From contig DATHWW010000023.1 in the NCBI GenBank assembly GCA_035460165.1, forward strand, positions 74,991 to 138,990: 64,000 nucleotides of DNA. The letters are read 5' to 3'. This document shows, piece by piece, positions 35,046-43,197 of the stretch. Position 1 is the stretch's first letter, and each line of letters begins with the position of its first letter. This DNA comes from MM2 sp035460165 (GTDB lineage: Bacteria; Pseudomonadota; Gammaproteobacteria; Burkholderiales; Methylophilaceae). The position numbers and the translations under genes are program-made. Under the pieces are notes generated by a model. The model made no database searches. It had not been told where the DNA came from and saw only the letters and a program-made list of their open reading frames with translations.

Positions 35046-35933
35046 CTAATTCTTTTTGGTGGTATCGACGAAGCCGGTCATGATGGCGGCTGCGCCGATG
35101 CGCGAATCGCCGCGCATGTATACCAGGTAATACATGCCGCCCACGAACACGGAGCCGCCGAGAATGTTGCCCAGCGTCGCAGCAGCGATGTTGTGCAGGA
35201 AATTGGTGGCGTTCAGATGCGCCAATGCTTCCGGTGCAAGATGGGCCGCGGCGACGACTGCCGGGTCTTGCGCTGCCAGAAAGCCGAGCGGGATGAAGAA
35301 CATGTTGGCGATGCAGTGTTCGAAACCCATGTTGACGAAGGCCGTTATCGGAAAAATCAGGCTGACGATGCGGTCGGTCACGCTGCGCGCGGCATAGCAC
35401 AGCCAAACACCTAGACAGACCAGCACGTTGCATAGGATGCCCTTGAAGAAAATTTCGCTGACCGGCAGGCTGGTCTTGGTGACAGCGACCTTCAGTGCCT
35501 GCACGCCGAATGCCAGATCGACGGTATGCAGGATGCCGGAGGCATAGGCGAGGGCGACGGTGCCGAGACAACCGAGCAAATTGGAAAAATAAATCCAGAA
35601 CCAGTTGCGCACCACAGCGCGCGTCCGCACTTTGCCTTGCGCCCAGGCCATGGCGATGAGATTGTTGCTGGTAAACAGCTCCGCACCGCCAACAATGCAC
35701 AAAATCAGGCCCAGGCAGAACAGCATGGAGCTGATCAGTTTGGGCATGCCTTGCGCCATGCCGGTGATGTAATTCATCGCGCCCAGAGAAATGAAGGAGC
35801 CGGCGAGTATGCCGAGGACCATCATGCGGTAGACGCTCATGCCGGCTTTGTAGGTGCCTACGGTTTCCACCCGGTAGGCCATTTCGGCCGGGGTATAAGC
35901 GTCAATTGAACCTTGCTGCGTGTCGTCAGACAT
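35046..35933 (-). CDS. Formate/nitrite transporter (FNT) family channel
   Basis: A 295-residue protein with six membrane helices and FNT signatures (LGAMNYITGMAQGMPKLISSMLFCLGLILCIVGGAELFTSNNL near residue 55-97; NVLVCLGVWL; NMGFEHCIANMFFIPLG). FNT channels move formate, nitrite, hydrosulfide or lactate anions. In this window both formate (FDH, Fhc) and sulfide (cys) are plausible substrates; sequence reading alone does not decide. It is convergent with cysB with a 9-bp gap. Confidence 0.9.
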   Translation of the reverse strand: MSDDTQQGSIDAYTPAEMAYRVETVGTYKAGMSVYRMMVLGILAGSFISLGAMNYITGMAQGMPKLISSMLFCLGLILCIVGGAELFTSNNLIAMAWAQGKVRTRAVVRNWFWIYFSNLLGCLGTVALAYASGILHTVDLAFGVQALKVAVTKTSLPVSEIFFKGILCNVLVCLGVWLCYAARSVTDRIVSLIFPITAFVNMGFEHCIANMFFIPLGFLAAQDPAVVAAAHLAPEALAHLNATNFLHNIAAATLGNILGGSVFVGGMYYLVYMRGDSRIGAAAIMTGFVDTTKKN

Positions 35934-36002
35934 GGTGTTGCGTATCCGTGATCATTCGAGGGCGCGTATTATATTCGGATACTGGTTAGTAAGGAATTGA
36001 AC

Positions 36003-36494
36003 ATGCAACGGTTATGCACTTTCATCGCAGGATTTTTCCTGATCTCCTGTGCCGTTGCCGGCTCGATGCCGCCTATTCAACCCGATTCTGCGCTCTATAT
36101 CGTCAAAGTCGAGCCCGGCGTAACTTACGACGACGTCGTGACCAGCCTCAAGGTGGCGGCCGAAGGCAAGAATTTCGTCAGCCCGGCCGTGTTTCCGATT
36201 GGCGAACATATCAGGCAGCGTGGGCAGGAGCTTCAAGGCATACTTGAAGTACGGACCTATTGCAGCTTGAGCATAGGCGCCGAAGTGCTGCGCGACTATC
36301 CGGAATTTGCCGCTTTTGCGCCGTGCCGCATCGCGATTTACGAGAAGCAGGGGACACTTTTCATGGCGCTGGATCGTCCCACGTATGCCCTGCGGCATCT
36401 CGGGGAGGTCAATCAGAAAGCGCGTGACGCCGCGCAGGAAATCGAAGATACGCTGATCTGGATGATGGATAAGGCGCGCAAAGGAGATATCTAG
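36003..36494 (+). CDS. DUF302 family exported protein
   Basis: A 163-residue protein with a signal peptide (CTFIAGFFLISCAVAG) followed by a DUF302-like domain, seen in VEPGVTYDDVVTSLKVAAEGKNFV and the paired Cys-containing CSLSIGAEVLRDYPEFAAFAPCRIAIYEKQG. DUF302 proteins are small periplasmic or secreted proteins of unknown role, often next to sulfur or cytochrome genes. The ATG at 36003 with AAGGA seven bases upstream is preferred to a TTG at 35997. Confidence 0.7.
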   Translation: MQRLCTFIAGFFLISCAVAGSMPPIQPDSALYIVKVEPGVTYDDVVTSLKVAAEGKNFVSPAVFPIGEHIRQRGQELQGILEVRTYCSLSIGAEVLRDYPEFAAFAPCRIAIYEKQGTLFMALDRPTYALRHLGEVNQKARDAAQEIEDTLIWMMDKARKGDI

Positions 36495-36548
36495 CTCGCC
36501 GCCAGCATCGCAGGTACCATACCCCACGTTGCAAATCAGGAAAATCCC

Positions 36549-38033
36549 ATGAGCGAAACTCTATTGATCGCCAAAAGCAAACTTCCGCTTCATATGTTGC
36601 CGCGTATGGCCAATCGCCACGGCCTGATTGCCGGCGCGACCGGCACCGGCAAAACGGTAACGTTGCAGGCGCTGGCCGAGCAGTTTTCCCGTATCGGCGT
36701 GCCGGTGTTCATGGCTGACGTAAAGGGCGATCTTTCTGGCATGAGCCAGGCGGGCGGCGGCAACGCCAAGGTGGAAGCCCGCGTGGCCGAATTGAACCTC
36801 GACGGCTTCGCTTATGGCGCGGCGCCTGTCGTATTCTGGGATGTATTCGGCAAGAAGGGCCATCCGGTGCGCACAACCGTGTCGGACATGGGGCCGTTGC
36901 TGCTGTCGCGCATGCTGAATTTGAATGAGACGCAGACGGGCGTGCTGACGGCGGTGTTCAAGATTGCCGACGACAATGGCATGTTGCTGCTTGATCTGAA
37001 AGACCTGCGCGCGATCCTGCAGCATGCGGCCGAGAATTCATCGCAATTCACCGCCGAGTACGGCAATATCTCGACCGCCAGCGTCGGCGCGATCCAGCGC
37101 GGCTTGCTGCAACTGGAGCATGAGGGCGGCGACCAGCTGTTCGGCGAGCCGATGCTGAACCTCGACGATTTGATGCAGACAGACGCTAAAGGGCACGGAG
37201 TCATCAATATCCTCGCTGCCGACACGTTGTACAATTCGCCGCGGGCCTACGCGACGTTGCTGCTGTGGCTGTTGGCCGAACTGTTCGAAAACCTGCCTGA
37301 AGTCGGCGACCTCGACAAACCCAAGCTCGTATTCTTCTTCGACGAAGCGCACCTGTTGTTCACCGATGCCCCCGCGGCGCTGCTGTCCAAGATCGAGCAA
37401 GTGGTGCGGCTGATCCGCTCCAAGGGTGTAGGCGTGTATTTCGTGAGCCAGAATCCGCTGGATATTCCCGATGTGGTGCTGGGGCAGTTGGGCAATCGCG
37501 TGCAGCATGCGTTGCGTGCCTTTACGCCGCGTGACCAGAAGGCGGTCAAATCTGCGGCAGAAACTTTCCGCCCGAATCCGGAGGTCGATGTGGAGGCTGC
37601 GATTACCGAGTTGGGAGTAGGGGAGGCCCTGGTATCGCTATTGGATGAAAAAGGTCGGCCGCATCCGGTGGAGCGCGCATTCATTTGCCCGCCGGGCAGC
37701 CGCCTCGGGGCGGCAACGGATGATGAGCGGCAGCAGACGATACAGAGTTCCTTGCTGTACGGGCATTACGAAAAGCAGGTGGATCGCGAGTCGGCTTACG
37801 AAATCCTCAAGAGTCGAGCTGCCGTGTCGGCAACGGAGGCTCCGGTGGAACAAGACAAAGGGTTCGATTGGGGCGAGTTGCTCGGCGGTTCCACCGGACC
37901 GCGCGGCGGCAGGCGCGAAGGCGTGATCGAAGCCGCAGCCAAGAATGCCGCGCGCGCCATCGGTTCGGAAGTGGGTCGGCAAATCATACGCGGCGTATTG
38001 GGTTCATTGCTAGGCGGCGGCAAGCGCCGCTAA
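36549..38033 (+). CDS. HerA-like/DUF853 P-loop ATPase
   Basis: The 494-residue protein has Walker A GATGTGKTVTLQAL (near residue 29), VKGDLSGM after strand 2, and Walker B LVFFFDEAHLLF (near 260), with sensor RLIRSKGVGVYFVSQNP and an arginine-rich C-terminal tail. This is the DUF853/YjgR group of HerA-FtsK ATPases. Hexameric motor activity on DNA is expected from the fold, but a cellular role is not known. The last 30 residues are Gly/Arg-rich. Confidence 0.87.
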   Translation: MSETLLIAKSKLPLHMLPRMANRHGLIAGATGTGKTVTLQALAEQFSRIGVPVFMADVKGDLSGMSQAGGGNAKVEARVAELNLDGFAYGAAPVVFWDVFGKKGHPVRTTVSDMGPLLLSRMLNLNETQTGVLTAVFKIADDNGMLLLDLKDLRAILQHAAENSSQFTAEYGNISTASVGAIQRGLLQLEHEGGDQLFGEPMLNLDDLMQTDAKGHGVINILAADTLYNSPRAYATLLLWLLAELFENLPEVGDLDKPKLVFFFDEAHLLFTDAPAALLSKIEQVVRLIRSKGVGVYFVSQNPLDIPDVVLGQLGNRVQHALRAFTPRDQKAVKSAAETFRPNPEVDVEAAITELGVGEALVSLLDEKGRPHPVERAFICPPGSRLGAATDDERQQTIQSSLLYGHYEKQVDRESAYEILKSRAAVSATEAPVEQDKGFDWGELLGGSTGPRGGRREGVIEAAAKNAARAIGSEVGRQIIRGVLGSLLGGGKRR

Positions 38034-38057
38034 AAAATTCGAGATAGAGAGCTGAAA

Positions 38058-38423
38058 ATGGGAAATAAATTCGTAACTGCTTTGTTGTTTACCGCAATGG
38101 GTGTGACTCTATCGGCATGCAGCAGCATGAGTGTGGATAAGGTGTGGCCATTCGGCGACGAATCCTCGCCCAGCCAGCCCAAGCGCCTGGCCAATACCAC
38201 GGAATATCAATGCGAAGGAGGCAAGCGCTTTCATGTGCGCTATGCCGATAATGGCAACACCGCCTGGCTGATTTACCCTGACCGGGAGGTTTCGCTGGCC
38301 AAGGAAGCCTCTGCCACGCGTTACACCAATGGTATCGCGGTGCTCGAAATCAATGGTACAGAAGCCTCGCTGAAGGATGGGCCGGCAGTGGCCTACACCG
38401 GCTGCAAAGCCAGCGGGAAGTAG
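38058..38423 (+). CDS. MliC-like lysozyme-inhibitor lipoprotein
   Basis: The 121-residue protein has a lipobox (LSAC, residues 18-21) and a C-terminal MliC-like domain with YQCEGGKRFHVRY, an AWLIYPDREVSL strand, TRYTNG and a final CK. MliC proteins bind and inhibit host or amoebal c-type lysozyme at the outer membrane. Overall it is short, and the match rests on the Cys pair and strand pattern, so the function is tentative. Confidence 0.72.
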   Translation: MGNKFVTALLFTAMGVTLSACSSMSVDKVWPFGDESSPSQPKRLANTTEYQCEGGKRFHVRYADNGNTAWLIYPDREVSLAKEASATRYTNGIAVLEINGTEASLKDGPAVAYTGCKASGK

Positions 38424-38426
38424 TCG

Positions 38427-38675
38427 GTGCACGATTGGATAGGCAGCATCGCTGCTACGCTGACGACCACCGCATTCATCCCGCAAGCATGGCAGGTATG
38501 GCGTACACGCCATACCAAGGACATTTCGCTCGGCATGTACGCCATCTTCACCAGCGGGGTGGCGCTATGGGCGGTCTATGGAATGATGATAGCCTCGTGG
38601 CCGATCATCATCGCCAACTGCATTACCCTGCTGCTGGCGGGAGCGGTGTTGGTGATGAAAATCCGTTTCGGTTGA
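38427..38675 (+). CDS. SemiSWEET (PQ-loop) transporter
   Basis: The 82-residue protein is a single three-helix triple-helix bundle with TAFIPQAWQVWRTRHTKDISLGMY, the PQ motif of bacterial SemiSWEETs, and dimerises to form a sugar uniporter. Start is GTG at 38427, four bases after the preceding stop. Substrate of these small transporters is usually a sugar or sugar alcohol; here unknown. Convergent with the cytochrome gene. Confidence 0.88.
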   Translation: MHDWIGSIAATLTTTAFIPQAWQVWRTRHTKDISLGMYAIFTSGVALWAVYGMMIASWPIIIANCITLLLAGAVLVMKIRFG

Positions 38676-38698
38676 CGAAACGGGGCTTACTTTGCCCC
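38663..38698. terminator. Two short hairpins between convergent genes
   Basis: CCGTTTCG/CGAAACGG (38663-38670 and 38676-38683) overlaps the SemiSWEET stop and is followed by GGGGC/GCCCC (38682-38686 and 38694-38698). No T-run is present, so termination efficiency is doubtful. They are the only candidate signals between the convergent transcripts. Confidence 0.4.
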
Positions 38699-39160
38699 TT
38701 CGCCCTGGCTTCTGACCCAGGCAATCAGTTTCAATACTTCATCCGGCGACAGGCCGTTATTGGGGTTGCTTGGGTCCATTACGCCTCTACCTTTACCGCT
38801 CATGCCGGCATTGGTGCCGGCCCATATGATTTCAAACATGCCCTTGTCGGTCGCGCTCTTGGCGTGGTTGAGTTTGGGTCCGGTCAATCCGCCGGCCGTT
38901 TGCCCCTGTGCCTGGGCGCCGTGACACTGTGCGCATGAATAAAGCTGGTACAGCTTTTTGCCTTGGGCAATGGCGGCTTGGTCGCCAATATAAGGGTTTT
39001 GTCCAGTCGCCATGAATTTCTTGGCCTGCTCGGTATCGGGCTTGACGTTGAGCGGCTTGCCGTCCTTGGTGTCGACCAAATCGACCGCGACTGCCGGCAT
39101 GGCGGCTAGGAAAGCGAGACTGGACGTAACGAGTATTGCCATTTTGACAGGGGTTTGCAT
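38687..39160 (-). CDS. Cytochrome cL-like c-type cytochrome (MxaG/XoxG family), copy A
   Basis: A 157-residue exported cytochrome: signal peptide to about residue 25 (AMPAVAVD), then TEQAKKFMATGQNPYIGD, the heme motif CAQCH (residues 76-80) and DKGMFEIIWAGTNAGMSGKGRGVMDPSNPNNGLSPDEVLKLIAWVR. The NPY segment, the T-D-K-G-M-F segment and the C-terminal PDE-V-LK-AWVR match cytochrome cL, the electron acceptor of PQQ methanol dehydrogenase. Methionine 122 or 129 is the probable distal ligand. Copy B is 181 bp upstream. No methanol dehydrogenase gene is in the window. Confidence 0.85.
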   Translation of the reverse strand: MQTPVKMAILVTSSLAFLAAMPAVAVDLVDTKDGKPLNVKPDTEQAKKFMATGQNPYIGDQAAIAQGKKLYQLYSCAQCHGAQAQGQTAGGLTGPKLNHAKSATDKGMFEIIWAGTNAGMSGKGRGVMDPSNPNNGLSPDEVLKLIAWVRSQGEGAK

Positions 39161-39287
39161 GATAACCTCCTGGTGAAATTGGGAATGGAGCAGTTACACC
39201 GGAGATGAGGTGAAGCAAGCCCTCATCAATTCATAAGAAACGTTCTCAGGCCGTGAAGTTCCATAATTCGCCTTGGATGAGCCGCAT

Positions 39288-39315
39288 CCCGCAAGCCGGG
39301 TGTGATGCTTGCGGG
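39288..39315. other. Intercistronic hairpin between the two cytochrome genes
   Basis: A perfect 9-bp stem (CCCGCAAGC with GCTTGCGGG, loop of ten bases) lies between the cytochrome pair. It has no T-run in either direction; on the minus-strand transcript it may act as an RNA stability or processing element that separates copy B from copy A. Confidence 0.5.
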
Positions 39316-39341
39316 AGTATGGCTGGATAATTAAACAAGCA

Positions 39342-39842
39342 TTAGTTCGTTGCGGTCCCTCCCCCCAGGCTTCTCACCCAGGCAATCACTTTCAGGATTT
39401 CATCCGGCGTCATGCCGTTGTTAGGGTCGGTCGCATCCATCAAGCCCTTGCCCTTGGCACCCATGCCGCCGTTAGTACCTGCCCAGATGGTCTCGAACAT
39501 GCCTTTGTCGGTCGTGTTCTTGGCGTATTTGAAGTTGGGTCCGGTCAATCCGGGTCCGGTTTGACCTTGCGCACTCCCGCCGTGGCATTGCGTGCAGGAA
39601 TATAGCTGGAACACCTTCTTGCCACGGTCGATGGCGGCTTTATCACCGATATACGGGTTCTTGCCGGACTCCAGGAATTTCTTGGACTGCTCGGTATCGA
39701 AAAGCTCCGGTTTAATCTGGAGCGCTTTACCATCCTTGGTATCGGCGAACTGAATCGGTTTTCCCGCGGCGAATGCGACTGGGCTGGCGATGATGGTGCT
39801 GGCGGTGAGAAGGATAGCCAGCCGAGTGGAAAAGTTTTGCAT
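39342..39842 (-). CDS. Cytochrome cL-like c-type cytochrome (MxaG/XoxG family), copy B
   Basis: The 166-residue paralogue of the preceding gene has a signal peptide to about residue 26, FADTKDGKALQIKPELFDTEQSKKF, NPYIGD, the heme site CTQCH (residues 83-87), and NTTDKGMFETIWAGTNGGMGAKGKGLMDATDPNNGMTPDEILKVIAWVR. It differs from copy A by a small insertion before DTEQ and a C-terminal Gly/Thr tail. It starts 70 bp after the cbbX stop on the same strand, so it may be read as part of a cbbLSX-cytochrome transcript. An electron acceptor for a PQQ alcohol dehydrogenase is the best guess. Confidence 0.85.
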   Translation of the reverse strand: MQNFSTRLAILLTASTIIASPVAFAAGKPIQFADTKDGKALQIKPELFDTEQSKKFLESGKNPYIGDKAAIDRGKKVFQLYSCTQCHGGSAQGQTGPGLTGPNFKYAKNTTDKGMFETIWAGTNGGMGAKGKGLMDATDPNNGMTPDEILKVIAWVRSLGGGTATN

Positions 39843-39912
39843 GATGAACTCCTCAAAGGGCGATAGTTAATGAGTTGCCATAACCTAGCCTTTTATTCAC
39901 TGCTTCTATGCA

Positions 39913-40809
39913 CTATTGGTTAGATGACTGTGTAAACACCCGGCTGGCAAGAATGTCGTCGGCGTCTATCGTCAATAAATCCTTGCGCGTCAAAGCCTTG
40001 TCGTGGCTGGCGAACAGGCGGTTGGCCTGGCGCAGCCGCGCACGATCCAAAGCGTTACGTATGGAGCGTGCGTTGGCAAAGTTCGGCATCTGCATGCGCT
40101 TGACGATATATTCGGCAAACGTTTTTTCGCCTTCCGGGCTGAAACGGTAGTTGAGTCCGGTCATCATCAGCTTTGCGATCTCAAGCAATTCGTCCGGGGA
40201 GTAATCCGGAAAATCGATGTGATGTGCAATGCGCGACGACATGCCGGGATTGCTTTGGAAAAACCTGTCCATGCGATCCTTGTACCCGGCGAGAATCACT
40301 ACCAGATCCTCGCGCTGGTTCTCCATAACCTGGAGCAGGATTTCGATGGATTCTGCGCCATAATCGCGTTCATTTTCGGGCTTATAGAGATAGTAGGCCT
40401 CGTCGATGAACAATACGCCTCCCATGGCTTTTTTTAGTACCTCCCTGGTTTTTGGAGCGGTGTGGCCGATGTACTGGCCCACCAGGTCGTCGCGTGTGAC
40501 CGCGACCACATGGCCTTCGCGCACATAGCCCAGCCGATGCAGGATCTCCGCCATGCGCATCGCCACCGTGGTCTTGCCGGTGCCGGGGTTGCCGGTGAAA
40601 CACATATGCAATGACGGCGACTGCGCGCTTAGTTGCACCTGCTCGCGCAGCTTGTCCACCAAGAGCAGCGCAGCGATTTCCCGGATGCGGTCCTTGACCG
40701 GCTTGAGACCGATCAATTCTCGATCCAATTGGTCGAGCACCTCCTGGATGTTGGATTCCTCGTAAACCTTCTTGAGATCGACCGGAGTAGTGTCGGGAAC
40801 GTCGTTCAC
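39913..40809 (-). CDS. cbbX: Red-type RuBisCO activase CbbX
   Basis: A 298-residue AAA+ protein: Walker A GNPGTGKT at residues 73-80, Walker B GVLFIDEAYYL, sensor and arginine-finger region SNPGMSSRIAHHIDFPDY. It matches CbbX, which forms RuBP-activated hexamers that pull the C-terminus of red-type (form IC/ID) RuBisCO large subunit to release inhibitory sugar phosphates. It is separated from cbbS by the second MITE-like copy, which is unusual since cbbX normally follows cbbS closely. Confidence 0.95.
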   Translation of the reverse strand: MNDVPDTTPVDLKKVYEESNIQEVLDQLDRELIGLKPVKDRIREIAALLLVDKLREQVQLSAQSPSLHMCFTGNPGTGKTTVAMRMAEILHRLGYVREGHVVAVTRDDLVGQYIGHTAPKTREVLKKAMGGVLFIDEAYYLYKPENERDYGAESIEILLQVMENQREDLVVILAGYKDRMDRFFQSNPGMSSRIAHHIDFPDYSPDELLEIAKLMMTGLNYRFSPEGEKTFAEYIVKRMQMPNFANARSIRNALDRARLRQANRLFASHDKALTRKDLLTIDADDILASRVFTQSSNQ

Positions 40810-40881
40810 AGCGATGGACTCATAGAAAAAGGGCCGTACCCCGCAGGGGTTGGGAACGGGATACGGCCGTGACGCGATTTA

Positions 40882-41148
40882 GAGCCTATTTCTGCAGGTT
40901 TCATACACCGCGCCGCTTGCCTGCGGGATGCAGTGCTAGGCGCGGGCTGCGCAGTGGAGTCATTCTCCACAAGCAGGCCGCAACGCCGCAATGCACCCGC
41001 AGGCAAGCGGCCCTTCGGGTTGATCCAGGACGCGGCGTCTGCCGCGTTGCAGCGCTTGCCAATGGAATGACCATTGGCTGCGCACTGCGCCTTGCATCCA
41101 TCCGCGTCCTGGCTCAACGCGATGCATGAAGCCTGCTGAAATAGGCTC
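40882..41148. mobile_element. MITE-like element, copy 2, between cbbS and cbbX
   Basis: A 267-bp relative of copy 1. The 31-bp ends (40882-40912 and 41118-41148) match each other at 27 of 31 positions by hand count and begin GAGCCTATTTC like copy 1. TTA flanks both sides; the right TTA (41149-41151) is, on the minus strand, exactly the TAA stop codon of cbbS, so insertion duplicated the stop codon and left the protein intact. Left and right parts match copy 1; the central roughly 92 bp of copy 1 are absent. No coding frame has a protein match. Confidence 0.85.
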
Positions 41149-41568
41149 TTAACGATAGCGCTGGCCCTCGGGCTTGTCGGTGGCATACGCATGCAAGGTA
41201 TAGCGGATATGCCGCCCATCGCTTTCCTGACGAAGCAGTTGGAAGCCCGGTTCTTCCTTGGGGCGGTTGACGATGAATGACATGCGCGGCGTTTCCCAGC
41301 CGCGGGTGCTGTCGAAAGCGGTGACCCGGATGTATTGATCGGGAAAGGTTTTGCGGCAGTCTTGCACCTCCATCATGATCCCCGCCGGATCGCGCAGATC
41401 GAACATCGGCATGCCCCACATTTCCCAGTAGGTATTTCGCGGGTGCGGGTCGTCCGTGTATTCCACATTGACCGCCCAGTTGTTCTTGAGCGCATATTTG
41501 ATCTGGCTGGTGATCTGCTCGTCGGTGAGATCGGGCAGGAATGAAAACTGGCCTTGGGTGATTCTCAT
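41149..41568 (-). CDS. cbbS: RuBisCO small subunit (form IC)
   Basis: The 139-residue protein begins MRITQGQFSFLPDLTDEQI and has YWEMWGMPMFDLRDP and the long C-terminal extension of red-type small subunits (SDGRHIRYTLHAYATDKPEGQRYR). It caps the L8S8 enzyme. It is 11 bp after cbbL. A longer open frame upstream to 41688 overlaps cbbL and is not used; the start follows a good AAGGAGAACGCC context. The stop codon coincides with the MITE flank. Confidence 0.96.
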   Translation of the reverse strand: MRITQGQFSFLPDLTDEQITSQIKYALKNNWAVNVEYTDDPHPRNTYWEMWGMPMFDLRDPAGIMMEVQDCRKTFPDQYIRVTAFDSTRGWETPRMSFIVNRPKEEPGFQLLRQESDGRHIRYTLHAYATDKPEGQRYR

Positions 41569-41579
41569 GGCGTTCTCCT

Positions 41580-43055
41580 TTATGCCGTTGCCGTCTCGGT
41601 GGGCACGAAGTCCGCCGTATCGGTGGACGTGTAGTTGAAGGTAATGTCCTTCCAGGTGTCCAGCGCGGCCTGCAACGGTTTGCACCATTTGGCTGCGTTG
41701 TCGAGAATTTGTGGACCTTCGTTCCAGATATCGCGCCCTTCGTTGCGCGCCAGGATCATCGCTTCCAGCGCGACGCGGTTGGCGGTGGCGCCGGCCTGGA
41801 TGCCCATCGGATGGCCGATGGTCCCGCCGCCGAATTGCAGCACCACGTCTTCGCCCAAGTAATGCAGCAACTGGTGCATCTGTCCGGCATGGATGCCGCC
41901 CGAGGCGACTGGCATTACCTTGTTGAGCGAGGCCCAGTCCTGCTCGAAGAATAGGCCGTTTTCCAGGCTGACCGGCGTATGCGTGTCGCGCAGCGTGTCG
42001 TAAAAGCCCTTGATCATCAGTGGATCACCTTCCAGCTTGCCGACGACCGTGCCGGCGTGAATATGATCCACGCCCGCCATGCGCATCCATTTGCAGATCA
42101 CGCGGAAATTCATGCCGTGGTTTTTCTGACGCGAATAGGTGGAGTTTCCTGCGCGGTGCAGATGCAGAATCATGTCGTTCCTGCGCGCCCATTTGGCCAT
42201 GCTTTGGATTGCGGTGTAACCGATCACCAGGTCGATCATCACGATCACCGAGCCCAGCGACTTGGCGAATTCAGCGCGCTCGTACATTTCCTCCATCGTG
42301 CCGGCGGTGACGTTGAGGTAGTGCCCTTTGACTTCGCCGGTCGCGGCGGAGGCGCGGTTGACGGCTTCCATGCAATACAAATAACGATCGCGCCAGTGCA
42401 TGAACGGCTGCGAATTGATGTTTTCATCGTCCTTGACGAAGTCCAGCCCACCCTTGAGGGCTTCGTACACCACGCGCCCGTAATTGCGGCCGGAAAGGCC
42501 CAGCTTGGGTTTGGTGGTTGCGCCGAGCAGCGGTCGGCCGAATTTATCCAGGCGCTCGCGTTCGACCACAATGCCGGTGGCAGGCCCCTGGAAGGTCTTG
42601 AGATAGGCCACCGGGATGCGCATATCCTCCAGTCGCAGCGCTTTTACCGCCTTGAAGCCGAACACGTTGCCGATGATGGAGGCAGTCAGGTTAGCGATTG
42701 AGCCGGGCTCAAACAAATCGAGGTCGTAGGCAATATAAGCAAAGTACTGCTGGTCGGTTTTGGTGCCGGGTCCGGTGTTAGGTACCGGATCGACGCGATA
42801 AGCCTTGGCGCGATAGAGTTCACATGCGGTAAGCCGGTCGGTCCATACCACGGTCCAGGTGGCGGTGGACGATTCACCCGCCACCGCCGCCGCCGCCTCG
42901 ATAGCATCTACCCCCTCTTGCGGGGTTATCCGGAACAACGAGATTATGTCGGTGTCCTTGGGTTGATAGTCCGGTTCCCAGTAGCCCATCTTGGCATAGG
43001 GGATCACGCCCGATTTGTAGCGTTCTTTTCCCGTGAGGGTTCCTGTCTCTGACAT
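41580..43055 (-). CDS. cbbL: RuBisCO large subunit, form IC (red type)
   Basis: The 491-residue protein contains the full RuBisCO set: TKPKLGLSGRNYG (catalytic Lys near 182), GGLDFVKDDENINSQPF with carbamylated Lys208 and metal ligands Asp210 and Glu211, loop-6 region, and the C-terminal GRDIWNEGPQIL. Loop details (RDRYLYCMEAVNRA, GHYLNVTAGT) and the CbbX partner place it in form IC. It carboxylates ribulose bisphosphate with CO2. The chosen ATG at 43053-43055 gives MSETGTLTGKERYKSG; an upstream frame to 43154 runs through the promoter. No phosphoribulokinase gene is seen nearby. Confidence 0.97.
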   Translation of the reverse strand: MSETGTLTGKERYKSGVIPYAKMGYWEPDYQPKDTDIISLFRITPQEGVDAIEAAAAVAGESSTATWTVVWTDRLTACELYRAKAYRVDPVPNTGPGTKTDQQYFAYIAYDLDLFEPGSIANLTASIIGNVFGFKAVKALRLEDMRIPVAYLKTFQGPATGIVVERERLDKFGRPLLGATTKPKLGLSGRNYGRVVYEALKGGLDFVKDDENINSQPFMHWRDRYLYCMEAVNRASAATGEVKGHYLNVTAGTMEEMYERAEFAKSLGSVIVMIDLVIGYTAIQSMAKWARRNDMILHLHRAGNSTYSRQKNHGMNFRVICKWMRMAGVDHIHAGTVVGKLEGDPLMIKGFYDTLRDTHTPVSLENGLFFEQDWASLNKVMPVASGGIHAGQMHQLLHYLGEDVVLQFGGGTIGHPMGIQAGATANRVALEAMILARNEGRDIWNEGPQILDNAAKWCKPLQAALDTWKDITFNYTSTDTADFVPTETATA

Positions 43056-43168
43056 GGCTGTCTCCTGACTCGGATGAATGTAGCGTTGGAACAATCCTGT
43101 GTTCCAATTCCATGAGCCTGAGTTTGTCAGAAACGAAGGATAAATAAAAATCAATTGTTTCTATATAT

Positions 43169-43186
43169 TAGATAGATATTTATCTA
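43169..43186. promoter_or_regulatory. Inverted repeat, probable CbbR operator
   Basis: TAGATA-N6-TATCTA lies in the AT-rich 142-bp gap between divergent cbbL and cbbR, 11 bp before the cbbR ATG and about 114 bp from cbbL. LysR regulators bind dyads of this general kind upstream of their target and their own gene, so autoregulation of cbbR and activation of cbbLS are likely. Binding itself is inferred. Confidence 0.6.
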
Positions 43187-43197
43187 TACTTTAAGCC

